Below, in pieces: positions 1-10,570 of a stretch of DNA of 64,000 nucleotides (positions are counted from its first letter, which is position 1; each line of letters starts with the position of its first letter). Source of the DNA: Acidovorax facilis (GTDB lineage Bacteria; Pseudomonadota; Gammaproteobacteria; Burkholderiales; Burkholderiaceae_C). Position numbers and translations under genes: made by a program. The notes below the pieces were generated by a model that did no database searches, was not told the origin of the DNA, and saw nothing but the letters and a program-made list of their open reading frames with translations. The DNA lies in contig NZ_JAMXAX010000002.1 of assembly GCF_023913775.1 (NCBI RefSeq), positions 1 through 64,000 of the forward strand, written 5' to 3'.

Positions 1-77
1 GTTGAATCCACGGTTCACACGTTTTCGTATTGCCAAGTACCTCGTCCCTATTTTTTGAATTTCACTGGAGTTTCACC

Positions 78-371
78 ATGAACAAGTCTGTCCGTTTTCT
101 CTCTATCGCCGCTGTTGCCGCTTTCACCGCTTTCGGCGCCCACGCTGACGAAGCCGATGGTTCGCAATTTGCCCTGAAGTTCGACACGAACCGCACCCGT
201 GCCGAAGTGGCCGCTGAAGCCGCCACCGTGGCCCAGACCCGCAGCATCGAGCCCGCTGGTTCGCGTGTGGTGACCTACACGTCCACGGCTGACCGCGCTG
301 CCGTGCGCGCCCAGGCTGCTGAAGCCCTGCGCACTGGCAAGATCCCTTCGGGCGAATTCAGCGCCATGTAA
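78..371 (+). CDS. DUF4148-like small exported protein
   Basis: A 97-residue protein of unknown function. It opens with a clear Sec signal peptide: a Lys/Arg-containing start, then a hydrophobic alanine-rich core ending in AHA-D near residue 23. The mature part is short, polar and alanine-rich and ends KIPSGEFSAM, which resembles the small DUF4148 periplasmic proteins abundant in Burkholderiales. The ATG at 78 is preferred over the in-frame start at 30 because it directly precedes the signal peptide and has a GGAG-like ribosome site at about 66-69. It stands alone and is followed by a strong terminator. Family assignment rests on general resemblance; no role can be inferred. Confidence 0.75.
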   Translation: MNKSVRFLSIAAVAAFTAFGAHADEADGSQFALKFDTNRTRAEVAAEAATVAQTRSIEPAGSRVVTYTSTADRAAVRAQAAEALRTGKIPSGEFSAM

Positions 372-428
372 TTCGCGCGGCAGGTACTGCGGTCGTTTTC
401 ACGGCTGCAGCCCGATGCTGAAAGCAAA

Positions 429-463
429 GGGCCGAGGCCCCTCACGGGGCCTCGGCCTTTTTG
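429..463 (+). terminator. Rho-independent terminator of the DUF4148-like gene
   Basis: An almost uninterrupted GC-rich inverted repeat (GGCCGAGGCCCC with its complement after a 4-base loop) is followed by a run of T at 458-462. It lies about 60 bases after the stop codon at 371 and just before the convergent scoB gene ends at 490. Confidence 0.85.
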
Positions 464-489
464 CGTTTGAGGAACGCCCCCAACAACGG

Positions 490-1131
490 TCAAGGGATCA
501 AAGTCACACCCGTTTTGGCTTGCAGGGCATCAAACGTCACGCCCGGAGCCAGTTCCACCACCTTCAGGCCTTGGGGGGTGACGTCCATCACCGCCAGGTC
601 GGTGATGATGCGGTCCACCACGCCCACGCCCGTCAGAGGCAGCGTGCACTGGGGCAGGATCTTCAGGTCTTCGGTGCCGTCCTTCTTCTTGGCAACGTGT
701 TCCATGAGCACGATCACGCGCTTGACACCCGCCACCAGGTCCATCGCGCCGCCCATGCCCTTGACCATCTTGCCGGGGATCATCCAGTTGGCCAGATCGC
801 CCTTTTCGCTGACCTGCATGGCGCCCAGGATGGACAGGTTAATCTTGCCGCCACGGATCATGGCAAAGCTGTCATGGCTGCCAAAGATGGACGAGCCCTT
901 GATGGTGGTCACGGTCTGCTTGCCAGCGTTGATCAGGTCCGCATCCACCTCATCTTCGTTGGGGAACGGGCCGATGCCGAGCATGCCGTTTTCGGACTGC
1001 AGCCACACTTCCTTGTCGGCGGGCACGAAATTGGCCACCAGCGTAGGGATGCCAATACCCAGATTCACGTAAAAGCCGTCTTCGAGCTCATGGGCGGCAC
1101 GCGCCGCCATTTGGTCTTGACTCCACGACAT
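490..1131 (-). CDS. scoB: 3-oxoacid CoA-transferase subunit B
   Basis: Beta subunit (213 aa) of a two-subunit CoA-transferase that moves CoA from succinyl-CoA to a 3-oxoacid such as acetoacetate. The N-terminal glycine-rich stretch [12 protein letters not shown] and the SENG motif at residues 46-49, whose Glu47 is the expected catalytic nucleophile, are both present. The ATG at 1131 is chosen because family homology begins there; a longer open frame to 1341 reads antisense-like Arg/Trp-rich sequence. It lies 64 bases downstream of scoA on the same strand. A beta-ketoadipate role (PcaJ) is possible given the PcaC-like gene nearby, but the sequence looks more like the SCOT type. Confidence 0.9.
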   Translation of the reverse strand: MSWSQDQMAARAAHELEDGFYVNLGIGIPTLVANFVPADKEVWLQSENGMLGIGPFPNEDEVDADLINAGKQTVTTIKGSSIFGSHDSFAMIRGGKINLSILGAMQVSEKGDLANWMIPGKMVKGMGGAMDLVAGVKRVIVLMEHVAKKKDGTEDLKILPQCTLPLTGVGVVDRIITDLAVMDVTPQGLKVVELAPGVTFDALQAKTGVTLIP

Positions 1132-1195
1132 ATGTATTTCTCCAGCTTGTTCGGTGACGGCAGGCTTGCACGCCTGCTTTTCGATAAACGCAGGC

Positions 1196-1906
1196 TTAAA
1201 CGCCCGCCTTCTCAGTGATGGTGCGCTTTTCGATGCGCTTTTCCGGGTTCGGGTTGTGCACGATGCGGTGCACATAGATGCCGGGCAGATGGATCTGGTC
1301 GGGCACCATGGCGCCGGTTTCCACCACCTCTTCCACTTCAACGATGCAGACCTTGCCGGCCATGGCAGCGGCAGGATTGAAGTTACGGGCCGTCAGACGG
1401 AACTGCAGGTTGCCCGACTTGTCGGCGCGGTGCGCCTTGACCAGCGCCACCTCAGGCACGAGCGAGCGTTCCATCACATAGGTTTCGCCGTCGAACTCGC
1501 GCAGTTCCTTGCCCTCGGCCACGATGGTGCCCACACCGGTCTTGGTAAAGAAAGCAGGAATGCCTGCGCCGCCTGCACGCAGCTTCTCGGCCAGCGTGCC
1601 CTGGGGCGTGAACTCCAGCTCCAGCTCGCCGGCTAGGTATTGGCGCTCGAACTCCTTGTTCTCGCCCACGTAGGACGAAATCATCTTCTTGATCTGGCGG
1701 GTTTCCAGCAGCTTGCCCAGGCCAAAGCCATCCACACCTGCGTTGTTGGAAATCACGGTGAGGTTCTTGACGCCGGAATCGCGCAAGGCGTCGATCAGCG
1801 CTTCAGGGATGCCACACAAACCGAAACCACCCACAGCCATAAGCTGGCCGTCTGCAACCACGCCCTTGAGGGCCTCAGCTGCGGAGGGGAATAACTTGTT
1901 CACCAC
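1196..1906 (-). CDS. scoA: 3-oxoacid CoA-transferase subunit A
   Basis: Alpha subunit (236 aa) of the same CoA-transferase. The conserved [10 protein letters not shown] block lies near residues 26-35, followed by ISNNAG and the long block [20 protein letters not shown] that is characteristic of the ScoA/SCOT branch rather than PcaI. It is first in a two-gene operon with scoB and starts 86 bases from the divergent PAS-LuxR regulator gene. The shared promoter region holds a palindrome at 1935-1962 that is probably the operator. It likely acts in ketone-body or polyhydroxybutyrate-derived acetoacetate use. Confidence 0.92.
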   Translation of the reverse strand: MVNKLFPSAAEALKGVVADGQLMAVGGFGLCGIPEALIDALRDSGVKNLTVISNNAGVDGFGLGKLLETRQIKKMISSYVGENKEFERQYLAGELELEFTPQGTLAEKLRAGGAGIPAFFTKTGVGTIVAEGKELREFDGETYVMERSLVPEVALVKAHRADKSGNLQFRLTARNFNPAAAMAGKVCIVEVEEVVETGAMVPDQIHLPGIYVHRIVHNPNPEKRIEKRTITEKAGV

Positions 1907-1934
1907 GATCTCCTTGTGAATTTGGATGCGCTAC

Positions 1935-1962
1935 GATACTACGTACCCGATTAAGTAGTATC
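1935..1962. promoter_or_regulatory. Palindromic operator between scoAB and PAS-LuxR gene
   Basis: A perfect 8-base inverted repeat, GATACTAC and GTAGTATC, is separated by 12 bases in the 86-base divergent promoter region. Position and symmetry suggest binding of the adjacent LuxR-type regulator as a dimer. No experimental motif is available to me for this family, so the regulator assignment is inference. Confidence 0.6.
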
Positions 1963-1992
1963 CCGTAAAGACTTGCACTATGGACGTTGCCA

Positions 1993-2535
1993 ATGGACGT
2001 TGATTACCGACTCGCTTTTGACATGGCCCCCGTGGGCCTGGTGCTGTCGCGCAACCGCACCATGGTCGATTGCAACCGGCATGTGTGCGAGATGTTCGGC
2101 GCCTCGCGCGAGGTGCTCATCGGTCAGTCGTTCCAGATACTTTATCCAAGCGCCGACGAATACGAGCGCCTTGGGGCGCACATGGAACCTATTCTGAACG
2201 CCAAGGGCCACTACGCCGACAACCGCATCATGAAGCGTGCCAACGGCGAGGTCTTCTGGTGCCATGTGTCAGGCCGTGCACTCAACCGAGATGCCCCGCA
2301 TGAATCAGGCATCTGGAGCTTTGAAGACCTGAGTTCGCAACGCCCCGTGAAGGCCGAGTTGACAGGCCGCGAACGCGAGGTGGCCGCGCGCCTGTTGGAG
2401 GGACTGACTTCCAAGGAGATCGGCCGGGCCCTGGAGATCAGCCACCGCACGGTGGAGATTTACCGGGCACGCCTCATGCGCAAGTACAACGCATCCACCG
2501 CTGCCGACCTAGTACACAAATTGCTCGCTGGTTGA
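1993..2535 (+). CDS. PAS domain LuxR-type transcriptional regulator
   Basis: A 180-residue single-chain sensor-regulator. Residues about 8-110 form a PAS fold (FDMAPVGLVLSRNRTMVDCN, then the GASREVLIGQSF stretch). Residues about 117-178 are a LuxR/FixJ helix-turn-helix with LTGREREVAARLLEG and the recognition-helix region EISHRTVEIYRARLMRK. There is no receiver domain, so the PAS part probably senses a ligand or metabolite directly. An in-frame TTG lies at 1987; the ATG at 1993 is preferred. It is divergent from scoAB, which it likely controls through the palindrome at 1935-1962, and its 3' end runs into the convergent pcaC-like gene with a 3-base gap. Confidence 0.88.
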   Translation: MDVDYRLAFDMAPVGLVLSRNRTMVDCNRHVCEMFGASREVLIGQSFQILYPSADEYERLGAHMEPILNAKGHYADNRIMKRANGEVFWCHVSGRALNRDAPHESGIWSFEDLSSQRPVKAELTGREREVAARLLEGLTSKEIGRALEISHRTVEIYRARLMRKYNASTAADLVHKLLAG

Positions 2536-2538
2536 GCC

Positions 2539-2928
2539 CTACTTCGGGCCGTCGATCACGTCAGCAGCTGTGCGAAAAGCCTCGACTGCCGTCGGCAGGC
2601 CGCAGTAGATGCTGGCGTGCAGCAACACTTCCTGGATCTCTGCCGCTGTAGCGCCGTTGTTGAGCGCGCCGCGCACGTGGCCCTTAAGCTCATGCTGCTT
2701 GCCCAGCGCGGTAAGAAACGCCACCGTGATCAAGCTGCGCGTCTTCATGTCTAGCCCCGGCCGCTGCCATACATCGCCCCAGGCATTGCGGGTGATGAAC
2801 TCCTGGATCGGCTGGGTGAACTCCGTGGCATTGCCAAAGGCATTGGCGACAAAGTCCTCGCCCATGACCTGCTTGCGTGTGGCCAGACCTTTTTCGAAGT
2901 CCTTGGTGGATGGGAGTTGTTGTGTCAT
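2539..2928 (-). CDS. pcaC: 4-carboxymuconolactone decarboxylase family protein
   Basis: A 129-residue alpha-helical protein resembling PcaC, which decarboxylates gamma-carboxymuconolactone in the protocatechuate branch of the beta-ketoadipate pathway. Diagnostic stretches are FITRNAWGDVWQRPGLD, TRSLITVAFLTALG and LLHASIYCGLPTAVEAF. It begins at the ATG at 2928; the longer frame to 3003 overlaps the katG terminator and is unlikely. No other protocatechuate genes are adjacent, so the substrate is not certain; the family also contains stand-alone members of unknown function. Confidence 0.85.
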   Translation of the reverse strand: MTQQLPSTKDFEKGLATRKQVMGEDFVANAFGNATEFTQPIQEFITRNAWGDVWQRPGLDMKTRSLITVAFLTALGKQHELKGHVRGALNNGATAAEIQEVLLHASIYCGLPTAVEAFRTAADVIDGPK

Positions 2929-2980
2929 GCGGGCTCTCCGGTTCAGTTGGGGCCGCCATCGTAGCCGCAGCGCCTGCACG

Positions 2981-3034
2981 AAAAACACAAAGCCACCGGC
3001 CATGCCCCGCGAAGGGCCAGGCAGGTGGCTTTGT
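2981..3034 (-). terminator. Terminator of katG
   Basis: On the minus strand an 11-base stem (ACAAAGCCACC with GGTGGCTTTGT, at 3024-3034 and 2987-2997) enclosing a GC-rich inner hairpin is followed by a T run (A run at 2981-2985). It lies directly after the katG stop and before the pcaC-like gene start. Confidence 0.75.
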
Positions 3035-3053
3035 CAAAGTCTAAGCCCCAGGT

Positions 3054-5324
<2,271 letters not shown>

Positions 5325-5329
5325 TTAAT

Positions 5330-6280
5330 TCAATAGTTTTTCTCTAATTTCGGCAAATGCAGCGGACTACCGGCCTCCTTGCACCCACACGTATCGAACA
5401 GCACCGAGCGGACCCAGCGATGCCCCGGCGAGCGGTGGGTGCGTTCATGCCAGGCAGCAGTTTTAACGAAGCCAGGTATGGCCACTGGTGGCTCCAGCAC
5501 AACCAGCCCGCGTGCATCAGCTACCACCCGCTGGGGCACCACCGCGATCAGGTCGCTATTGCGCAGGATCTCCGGCAGCACCAGAAAGCTGGTGATCGAC
5601 AGCACCACCCGGCGCGACCGGCCCAGGCGTGCCAGCACCTCGTCCGTCACGCCGCAGAAGCTGCCGCCCGTGTACGAGATGAGCGCATGGTCCAGCGCGC
5701 AGAAGCGGTCCAGCGACAGCGCGCCGCCTTTCGCATCCGGGTGCCCGGCGCGCATCACGCACACGTAGCGCTCGTCAAACAGGTGCCGGGCATACAGGTC
5801 GGGCGCCGTGTTCTCGGGGCTGATCAGGGCCAGATCGATATCGCCCCGCTCCAGCCGCTCGTACACCGGCAGATGCTGGGCCGGCACCACGGCCACACGC
5901 ACGCCGGGCGCGTGGCGACGCAGCATGGCCAGGAATGGCACCACCACCGCCTGCAGCGCATAGTCGGTGGATGCGAGCTGCACCGTCATCTGCGCCGTGG
6001 CAGGGTCAAAGACCTGAGGTTGCAGCAGCGACTCGATCCCACCCAGCAGTTCCTTTACCGGCGCGGCCAGCTCCTGTGCGCGCAGCGTGGGCGTAATGCC
6101 ACGCTGTGTCCGCACGAAAAGCGGGTCATCAAAGCTCTCGCGCAGCCGGGTCAGCATGCCGCTCACCGCAGGCTGGGTGAGCGACAGGCGCTGGGCGGCG
6201 CGGGTTACGCTGCGTTCGTCGAGCAAGGCATCCAGTGCCTTGAGCAGGTTCAGGTCCATGGCCCTGATATCAATTGCCAT
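5330..6280 (-). CDS. LysR-family transcriptional regulator (NodD/PcpR-like)
   Basis: A 316-residue LysR-type regulator. The winged helix-turn-helix covers residues about 10-70 (LLKALDALLDERSVTRAAQR, then the PAVSGMLTRLRE recognition region) and a periplasmic-binding-like effector domain follows. MDLNLLKALD at residue 8 is an alternative start. It reads away from xenA, leaving a 139-base divergent promoter region, and is upstream of katG on the same strand. Adjacency makes xenA the most likely target. The effector domain shows no conserved Cys pair in the position expected for OxyR. Confidence 0.88.
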   Translation of the reverse strand: MAIDIRAMDLNLLKALDALLDERSVTRAAQRLSLTQPAVSGMLTRLRESFDDPLFVRTQRGITPTLRAQELAAPVKELLGGIESLLQPQVFDPATAQMTVQLASTDYALQAVVVPFLAMLRRHAPGVRVAVVPAQHLPVYERLERGDIDLALISPENTAPDLYARHLFDERYVCVMRAGHPDAKGGALSLDRFCALDHALISYTGGSFCGVTDEVLARLGRSRRVVLSITSFLVLPEILRNSDLIAVVPQRVVADARGLVVLEPPVAIPGFVKTAAWHERTHRSPGHRWVRSVLFDTCGCKEAGSPLHLPKLEKNY

Positions 6281-6419
6281 GATTTCAGAAATAAGAACTA
6301 TCGATTTGGTTTATGGCTGCATCGTACCCACCATCTTCACTGTGCGTGGCCGTGGTGTCTTTGCCCCCGCCCCCAGCCCGAAATTCCTTTTCTATTTAAC
6401 CGACAAGAAAGCAAGCTGC

Positions 6420-7544
6420 ATGTCTGCCCTGTTCACACCGTTCCAGCTCAAAAGCGTCACCCTGCGCAACCGCATCGCGATCCCGCCGATGTGCCAGTAC
6501 AGCGCGGTGGACGGCTTCACCAATGAATGGCACCAGGCGCATTACGCCGGTCTCGCTCGCGGCGGCGCAGGCCTGGTGATTGTCGAGGCCACGGGCGTAT
6601 CGCCCGAAGGCCGCATCACCCCGGCCTGCACAGGCCTTTGGAACGACCAGCACGTCGAAGGCATGGGCCGCATCGCCGCCAGCATCAAGGCCGCTGGCGC
6701 CGTGCCCGGCATCCAGATCGCCCACGCAGGCCGCAAGGCCAGCGCCCAACGCCCCTGGGAAGGCGATGACCACATTCCCGAGAACGACGCGCGTGCCTGG
6801 CAGCCGATAGCACCGTCCGCCATTGCTTACGGCGGCGGTCTGCCCCGGGTACCCCAGGCCATGACACTGCAAGACATTGCCCGCGTGCAGGCCGATTTTG
6901 TGGCCGCCGCACGTCGCGCACTGGCCGCAGGGTTCGAGTGGCTGGAACTGCACTTTGCCCACGGCTACCTGGCGCAGAGCTTCTTCTCGCCCCACAGCAA
7001 CCAGCGCACCGACCAGTACGGCGGCAGCTTTGACAACCGCGCGCGCTTTCTGCTGGAAACCGTGGAGGCCGTGCGCCAGGTGTGGCCCGCGCACCTGCCA
7101 CTCACGGCACGCTTCGGAGTCATCGAATACGACGGACGCGACGAGGAAACCGTGGCCGAGTCCATTGAGCTGGTGCGCCAGATGCGCGAACGTGGCTTGG
7201 ATATGGTCAACGTCAGCGCGAACTTCGTGATTGCCGAGACGCAGATTCCCTGGGCAACCCCCGCCTTCCTGGCCCCGGTCGCACAGCGCGTGCGCAGCGA
7301 AGCCGACCTGCCGGTGGCCTCGTCGTGGGGCATCGATGACCCGAAAATCGCTGAACGTGCAGTGGCCGACGGCCAGATGGATTTGGTGATGATCGGCCGC
7401 GCCCACCTGTCCAATCCGCACTACACCTACCACCTGGCGCAGGTGCTGGGCGTGCAAAAGCCTGAATGGAACACGCTGCCCGCGCCCTACGCGCACTGGC
7501 TGTCGCGCTATCGCGGCGCCGCAAAGGTCGCCGCAGCCCAGTAA
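6420..7544 (+). CDS. xenA: NADH:flavin oxidoreductase, Old Yellow Enzyme family (XenA-like)
   Basis: An FMN-dependent ene-reductase (374 aa) of the XenA/YqjM branch, reducing activated C=C bonds and nitro compounds with NAD(P)H. It begins MSALFTPFQLKSVTLRNRI and shows IPPMCQYSA with the flavin-tuning Cys typical of this branch, IQIAHAGRKAS, and ELHFAHGYLAQSFFSPHSN with its substrate-binding His region. The C-terminal LPAPYAHWLSRY is also typical. The open frame extends back to 6087, but that part overlaps the divergent LysR gene, so the ATG at 6420 is taken. Probably controlled by the divergent LysR regulator. Confidence 0.93.
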   Translation: MSALFTPFQLKSVTLRNRIAIPPMCQYSAVDGFTNEWHQAHYAGLARGGAGLVIVEATGVSPEGRITPACTGLWNDQHVEGMGRIAASIKAAGAVPGIQIAHAGRKASAQRPWEGDDHIPENDARAWQPIAPSAIAYGGGLPRVPQAMTLQDIARVQADFVAAARRALAAGFEWLELHFAHGYLAQSFFSPHSNQRTDQYGGSFDNRARFLLETVEAVRQVWPAHLPLTARFGVIEYDGRDEETVAESIELVRQMRERGLDMVNVSANFVIAETQIPWATPAFLAPVAQRVRSEADLPVASSWGIDDPKIAERAVADGQMDLVMIGRAHLSNPHYTYHLAQVLGVQKPEWNTLPAPYAHWLSRYRGAAKVAAAQ

Positions 7545-7580
7545 AGCTCTGAAAAACGCCCTTGCCCTTTGGCCCGACGT

Positions 7581-8504
7581 TCAGTCCGGGGTCGAGCGGT
7601 GCAGGGGTAGCCCCGGCGCATCCAGCTGTGCGTGCAGGATGTGGCCGTGGGTCGAATCGGTCACGAACACCGTTTGTCCGCCCTGCCCGCCATAAGCCAG
7701 ATTGGTAGTGGAGGCTCCGGCAGACCCCCGCAGCACCAGCACGGGCTCGGCCCGGTGGTTGAGCACCCACACATAACCCAGGCCCGGGTTGGCCACCAAC
7801 AGGCGCCCCGCCCCATCCACCGCAAGCCCGTCCGGGCCGCTCGGGCCGTACGACGTGAAGAACTGCCCCACCTTGGCCACGCTGCCATCGGGCAGCAGCG
7901 GCACGCGCCACACACAATTGCCACGTGTGGCGGCCAGGTACAGCACGCGGCCGTCGGGCGACAGGGCCACGCCGTTGGGGCTGGGCACGTTGTGCAGCAG
8001 CAAGTCGAGCTGACCATTGGGGCGCAGCCGGTACAGGCGCCCGCTCGGGTCGTGCAGGCCGCTCTGGCCCTGGTCGGTGAAGTACAGGTTGCCGTCGGCG
8101 TCGAAGATCAAATCGTTCACGCCCTTGAAGCGTTCGCTGTTGCGGCGCTCCAGGTACGGCGTGACCCTGCCGGTCGCGATATCGAGCCGCATCAACCCGT
8201 TCTTGTAGTCGGTGATGAGCAGCGTGCCCGCATCCATGAACTTCATGCCATTGGGCTCGCCGTCGTACTCGGCCACCAGCGTCCACGCGCCCTGCGGGTC
8301 GATGCGGAAGATGCGGCCCCAGGGGATGTCGGTCACGTACAGGTTGCCCACGCCGTCGAACACCGGGCCTTCGAGGAACGAATCGGTGACGGTGCCGCCC
8401 CGGTTGGCATCGGCCCAGACGCTGCGCTCGGGGCGGCGGAAGGTGTCGGGCATGGAGCTGAAAAACGCCAGCTCGCGGACCTCGGGGGATTGCAGCAGAA
8501 ACAT
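7581..8504 (-). CDS. SMP-30/gluconolactonase family lactonase
   Basis: A 307-residue six-bladed beta-propeller hydrolase of the SMP-30/gluconolactonase/LRE family, metal-dependent enzymes that open sugar or other lactones. The stretch SFLEGPVFDGVGNLYVTDIPWGRIFRI carries the first metal-binding Glu (EGP), and NGVALSPDGRVLYLA and SGPDGLAVDGAGRLLVA carry further Asn/Asp ligands. The start at 8504 (MFLLQSPEVRE) is where homology begins. It is the last gene of the 14.5-7.6 kb minus-strand operon, 17 bases after the amidohydrolase gene. The true substrate is unknown. Confidence 0.87.
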   Translation of the reverse strand: MFLLQSPEVRELAFFSSMPDTFRRPERSVWADANRGGTVTDSFLEGPVFDGVGNLYVTDIPWGRIFRIDPQGAWTLVAEYDGEPNGMKFMDAGTLLITDYKNGLMRLDIATGRVTPYLERRNSERFKGVNDLIFDADGNLYFTDQGQSGLHDPSGRLYRLRPNGQLDLLLHNVPSPNGVALSPDGRVLYLAATRGNCVWRVPLLPDGSVAKVGQFFTSYGPSGPDGLAVDGAGRLLVANPGLGYVWVLNHRAEPVLVLRGSAGASTTNLAYGGQGGQTVFVTDSTHGHILHAQLDAPGLPLHRSTPD

Positions 8505-8521
8505 GGAAGAGGCTTTCTTTG

Positions 8522-9424
8522 TCAGGAGGTGGCGTCGAAACCATAAAGCCGCGCCGGGTTGTCCACCAGGATACGGTCCATCGCCGCATCCGAGCCCGCC
8601 CAAGCGCGCAGCAGGTCCACCAGGTCGGCATCGTTCACGGTGCCCGGCGCCTCGGTGGTGTGGGGCCAGTCGCTGCCCCACACCAGGTGACTGGGGGCAG
8701 CCCGCACCAGGGCTTGCCCCAGCGGCAGGGTGTCGGCGTAGCTGGGGCCCCGCACGGCAGAACGCATGTAGGCGCCCGAGAGCTTGACCCAGGTGTTGCC
8801 GCTGTCCAGCAAGCGGCGCAGCACGCCAAAGGCTTGGGCCGATGGCCCTTCGGCCGGGTCGATGCGCCCCAGGTGGTCGATGACCAGCGGCACCGGCAGC
8901 GCCTGCAGCACAGGCGCCAGCGCCACGATCTGCTCCGGGTGCGCGAACACCTGGATGTGCCAGCCAACGCAGTCCGCATGCCGTGCCACCTTGCCCGCCA
9001 GCGTGCTCAGCATCTGCGCCGTGGTGGTGCCCCACGATTGGGGTGAGACAAAGTTGACCCGCAGCCCGCACACGCGGCGCGCGGCCAGCCGGGCCAGCTC
9101 TGCATCGCTCACGCGGGGGTCCACCACTGCCACGCCGCGTGCGTCGTCACCCAGCTGGTACAGCGCATCCAGCGTGCAGGCGTTGTCGGTACCGTAGGTG
9201 GATGGCGTGACCACCACCGTGCGTGTGCTGCCCAGACGCTGCTGCAGCTGCCGGTAGGCGGCCACGGGCGCATCGGGCGGCGTGCGCGGCCAGTGGGCAG
9301 ACTGTGCAAAACGTGCATCGAAGATGTGCATGTGGCTGTCGCACGCGCCGGGCGGCAGCAGGCGTTGCGGGCGGTTCAGACCCACCGAGTGCGGCACGGG
9401 CGTGGTCAGCGCGGGCAAAGGCAT
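8522..9424 (-). CDS. Amidohydrolase family TIM-barrel hydrolase (LigI-like)
   Basis: A 300-residue metal-dependent hydrolase of the amidohydrolase-2 / 2-pyrone-4,6-dicarboxylate lactonase group. The metal motif HxH is at His31 and His33 (CDSHMHIFD), followed by VVVTPSTYGTDN, PLVIDHLGR, and WGSDWPHT near residue 250, whose Asp is the expected catalytic base. LigI-type enzymes open the lactone of pyrone dicarboxylate. Its neighbours (RraA-like aldolase, dehydrogenase, second lactonase, Bug receptors) suggest a keto-acid or lactone catabolic route. It follows a Bug receptor gene with only a 3-base gap, so the two are translated together. Confidence 0.86.
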   Translation of the reverse strand: MPLPALTTPVPHSVGLNRPQRLLPPGACDSHMHIFDARFAQSAHWPRTPPDAPVAAYRQLQQRLGSTRTVVVTPSTYGTDNACTLDALYQLGDDARGVAVVDPRVSDAELARLAARRVCGLRVNFVSPQSWGTTTAQMLSTLAGKVARHADCVGWHIQVFAHPEQIVALAPVLQALPVPLVIDHLGRIDPAEGPSAQAFGVLRRLLDSGNTWVKLSGAYMRSAVRGPSYADTLPLGQALVRAAPSHLVWGSDWPHTTEAPGTVNDADLVDLLRAWAGSDAAMDRILVDNPARLYGFDATS

Positions 9425-9427
9425 GGC

Positions 9428-10384
9428 TCAGTCGAGTTTGATGTTGCCCTTCTTCACCACCTCGCCCCACTTGCTGTCTTCCTTCCTGAGGAAGGCGGCA
9501 AACTCCGCAGGCGTGGAACCGATGGGCTTGGCGCCCAGGTCGGCCAGGCGCTGCTTCACTTCGTCTTCTTTCAGCACCTCTTGCAGGGCCTGCTGCAGTT
9601 TGGCGGCCACGTCGGCAGGTACGCCCGCAGGCAGGAACACGCCGTTCCACTCATAGGCCTCATAACCGGGGATGGCCGCCTCGGCCACCGTGGGCACATC
9701 GGGCAGGCGCTTGGAACGCTCGGGCGCCGACACGGCCAGCGCGCGCAGCTTGCCGCCTGCCACATGCGGGTAAGTCGCGGCCACCGTGCCGAACATGAAG
9801 TCCACCTGGCCCGCAATCACGTCGGTGATGGCGGGGCCGCCGCTCTTGTAGGGCACGTGCACCATGTCCAGGCCCAGCTTCTGGGCCATCAGCTCCGCCG
9901 CCAGGCGCTGCACCGTGCCGCTGCCGCCCGAGGCAAAGTTGATCTTGCCGGGCTGCGCCTTGGCCTTGGCGATCAGCTCGCCCACGTTCTTGTGGGGCGC
10001 ATCGGCCTTCACGATGAGCACATTGGGCGCCAGCAGCACCAGCGACAGTGGCTGCAGCGCGGTGCTGGCATACGGCATCTTGGGGAACAGGTGCGGGTTG
10101 ATGGAGTGCGGCGTGGCGTCGTACAGCATGGTGTAGCCATCCGCCGGGGCCTTGGCCGCAAAACTCGCGCCAATGGTGCCACTGGCGCCCGCCTTGTTGT
10201 CCACAATCACGCTGCCGCCCAGCTTGGCGCCCAGGCGGGTGGCCACCACGCGGGCCACCGCATCGGCAGCGCCGCCAGGGGCGTAGGGCACGACGAGGGT
10301 GATGGGCCGCTCGGGGAAGGCGGCGTGGGCCAGGCCTGCAGCCAGGGCACAGGCGGCGATCAAGGGTTTGAGAAAACGCAACAT
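9428..10384 (-). CDS. Bug/TctC-family periplasmic receptor (first)
   Basis: A 318-residue extracytoplasmic solute receptor of the Bug (TctC) family, which binds carboxylates or amides in the periplasm for tripartite tricarboxylate transporters. Residues 1-22 form a signal peptide ending AHA-A. Family blocks are ITLVVPYAPGGAADAVAR, VDNKAGASGTIGA, FASGGSGTVQRLAAEL, MVHVPYKSGGPA, and LPDVPTVAEAAIPGYEAYEW. No TctA or TctB membrane gene is in the window, which is usual for the many orphan Bug genes of Burkholderiales. It is co-directional with the hydrolase and dehydrogenase genes, so it may deliver or sense their substrate. Confidence 0.93.
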   Translation of the reverse strand: MLRFLKPLIAACALAAGLAHAAFPERPITLVVPYAPGGAADAVARVVATRLGAKLGGSVIVDNKAGASGTIGASFAAKAPADGYTMLYDATPHSINPHLFPKMPYASTALQPLSLVLLAPNVLIVKADAPHKNVGELIAKAKAQPGKINFASGGSGTVQRLAAELMAQKLGLDMVHVPYKSGGPAITDVIAGQVDFMFGTVAATYPHVAGGKLRALAVSAPERSKRLPDVPTVAEAAIPGYEAYEWNGVFLPAGVPADVAAKLQQALQEVLKEDEVKQRLADLGAKPIGSTPAEFAAFLRKEDSKWGEVVKKGNIKLD

Positions 10385-10475
10385 GAAGTCTCCTTATCTA
10401 TTCAATCCATGAAGAACAAACAGGTATCGCTGGCCCATGGCCTGCGAAACTGGCGCTGACAAAGCGCAGGCAGCC

Positions 10476-10570
10476 GTGCAAGGGCCGCCCCGCCGCACTG
10501 GCTGCGTCCCCCTTCCCGCATCGCGCAGCGAGGCGAGAGAGGGGGGAAGGCGCAAAGCGCCTCAGGGGGG
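10476..10570 (-). repeat. Dispersed GC-rich repeat (family 2) after a Bug gene
   Basis: Directly after the stop codon of the second Bug gene, the minus strand reads CCCCCCTGAGGCGC then GCGCCTTCCCCCC, a GC-rich hairpin, and continues into a GC-rich tail ending in GGGCGGCCCTTGC. The same opening block follows the stop codon of another Bug gene at 62660. The copies share the GAGGCGC-TT-GCGCCTTCCCCC core. Confidence 0.65.

Noticed and set aside
490-1906. PcaIJ (3-oxoadipate CoA-transferase) for the CoA-transferase pair
   Set aside because: The stretch [17 protein letters not shown] is of the SCOT/ScoA type. PcaC nearby kept the idea alive but is not enough.
5330-6280. OxyR for the LysR gene near katG
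   Set aside because: Its sequence resembles NodD/PcpR-type regulators and I see no conserved Cys pair at the OxyR position.
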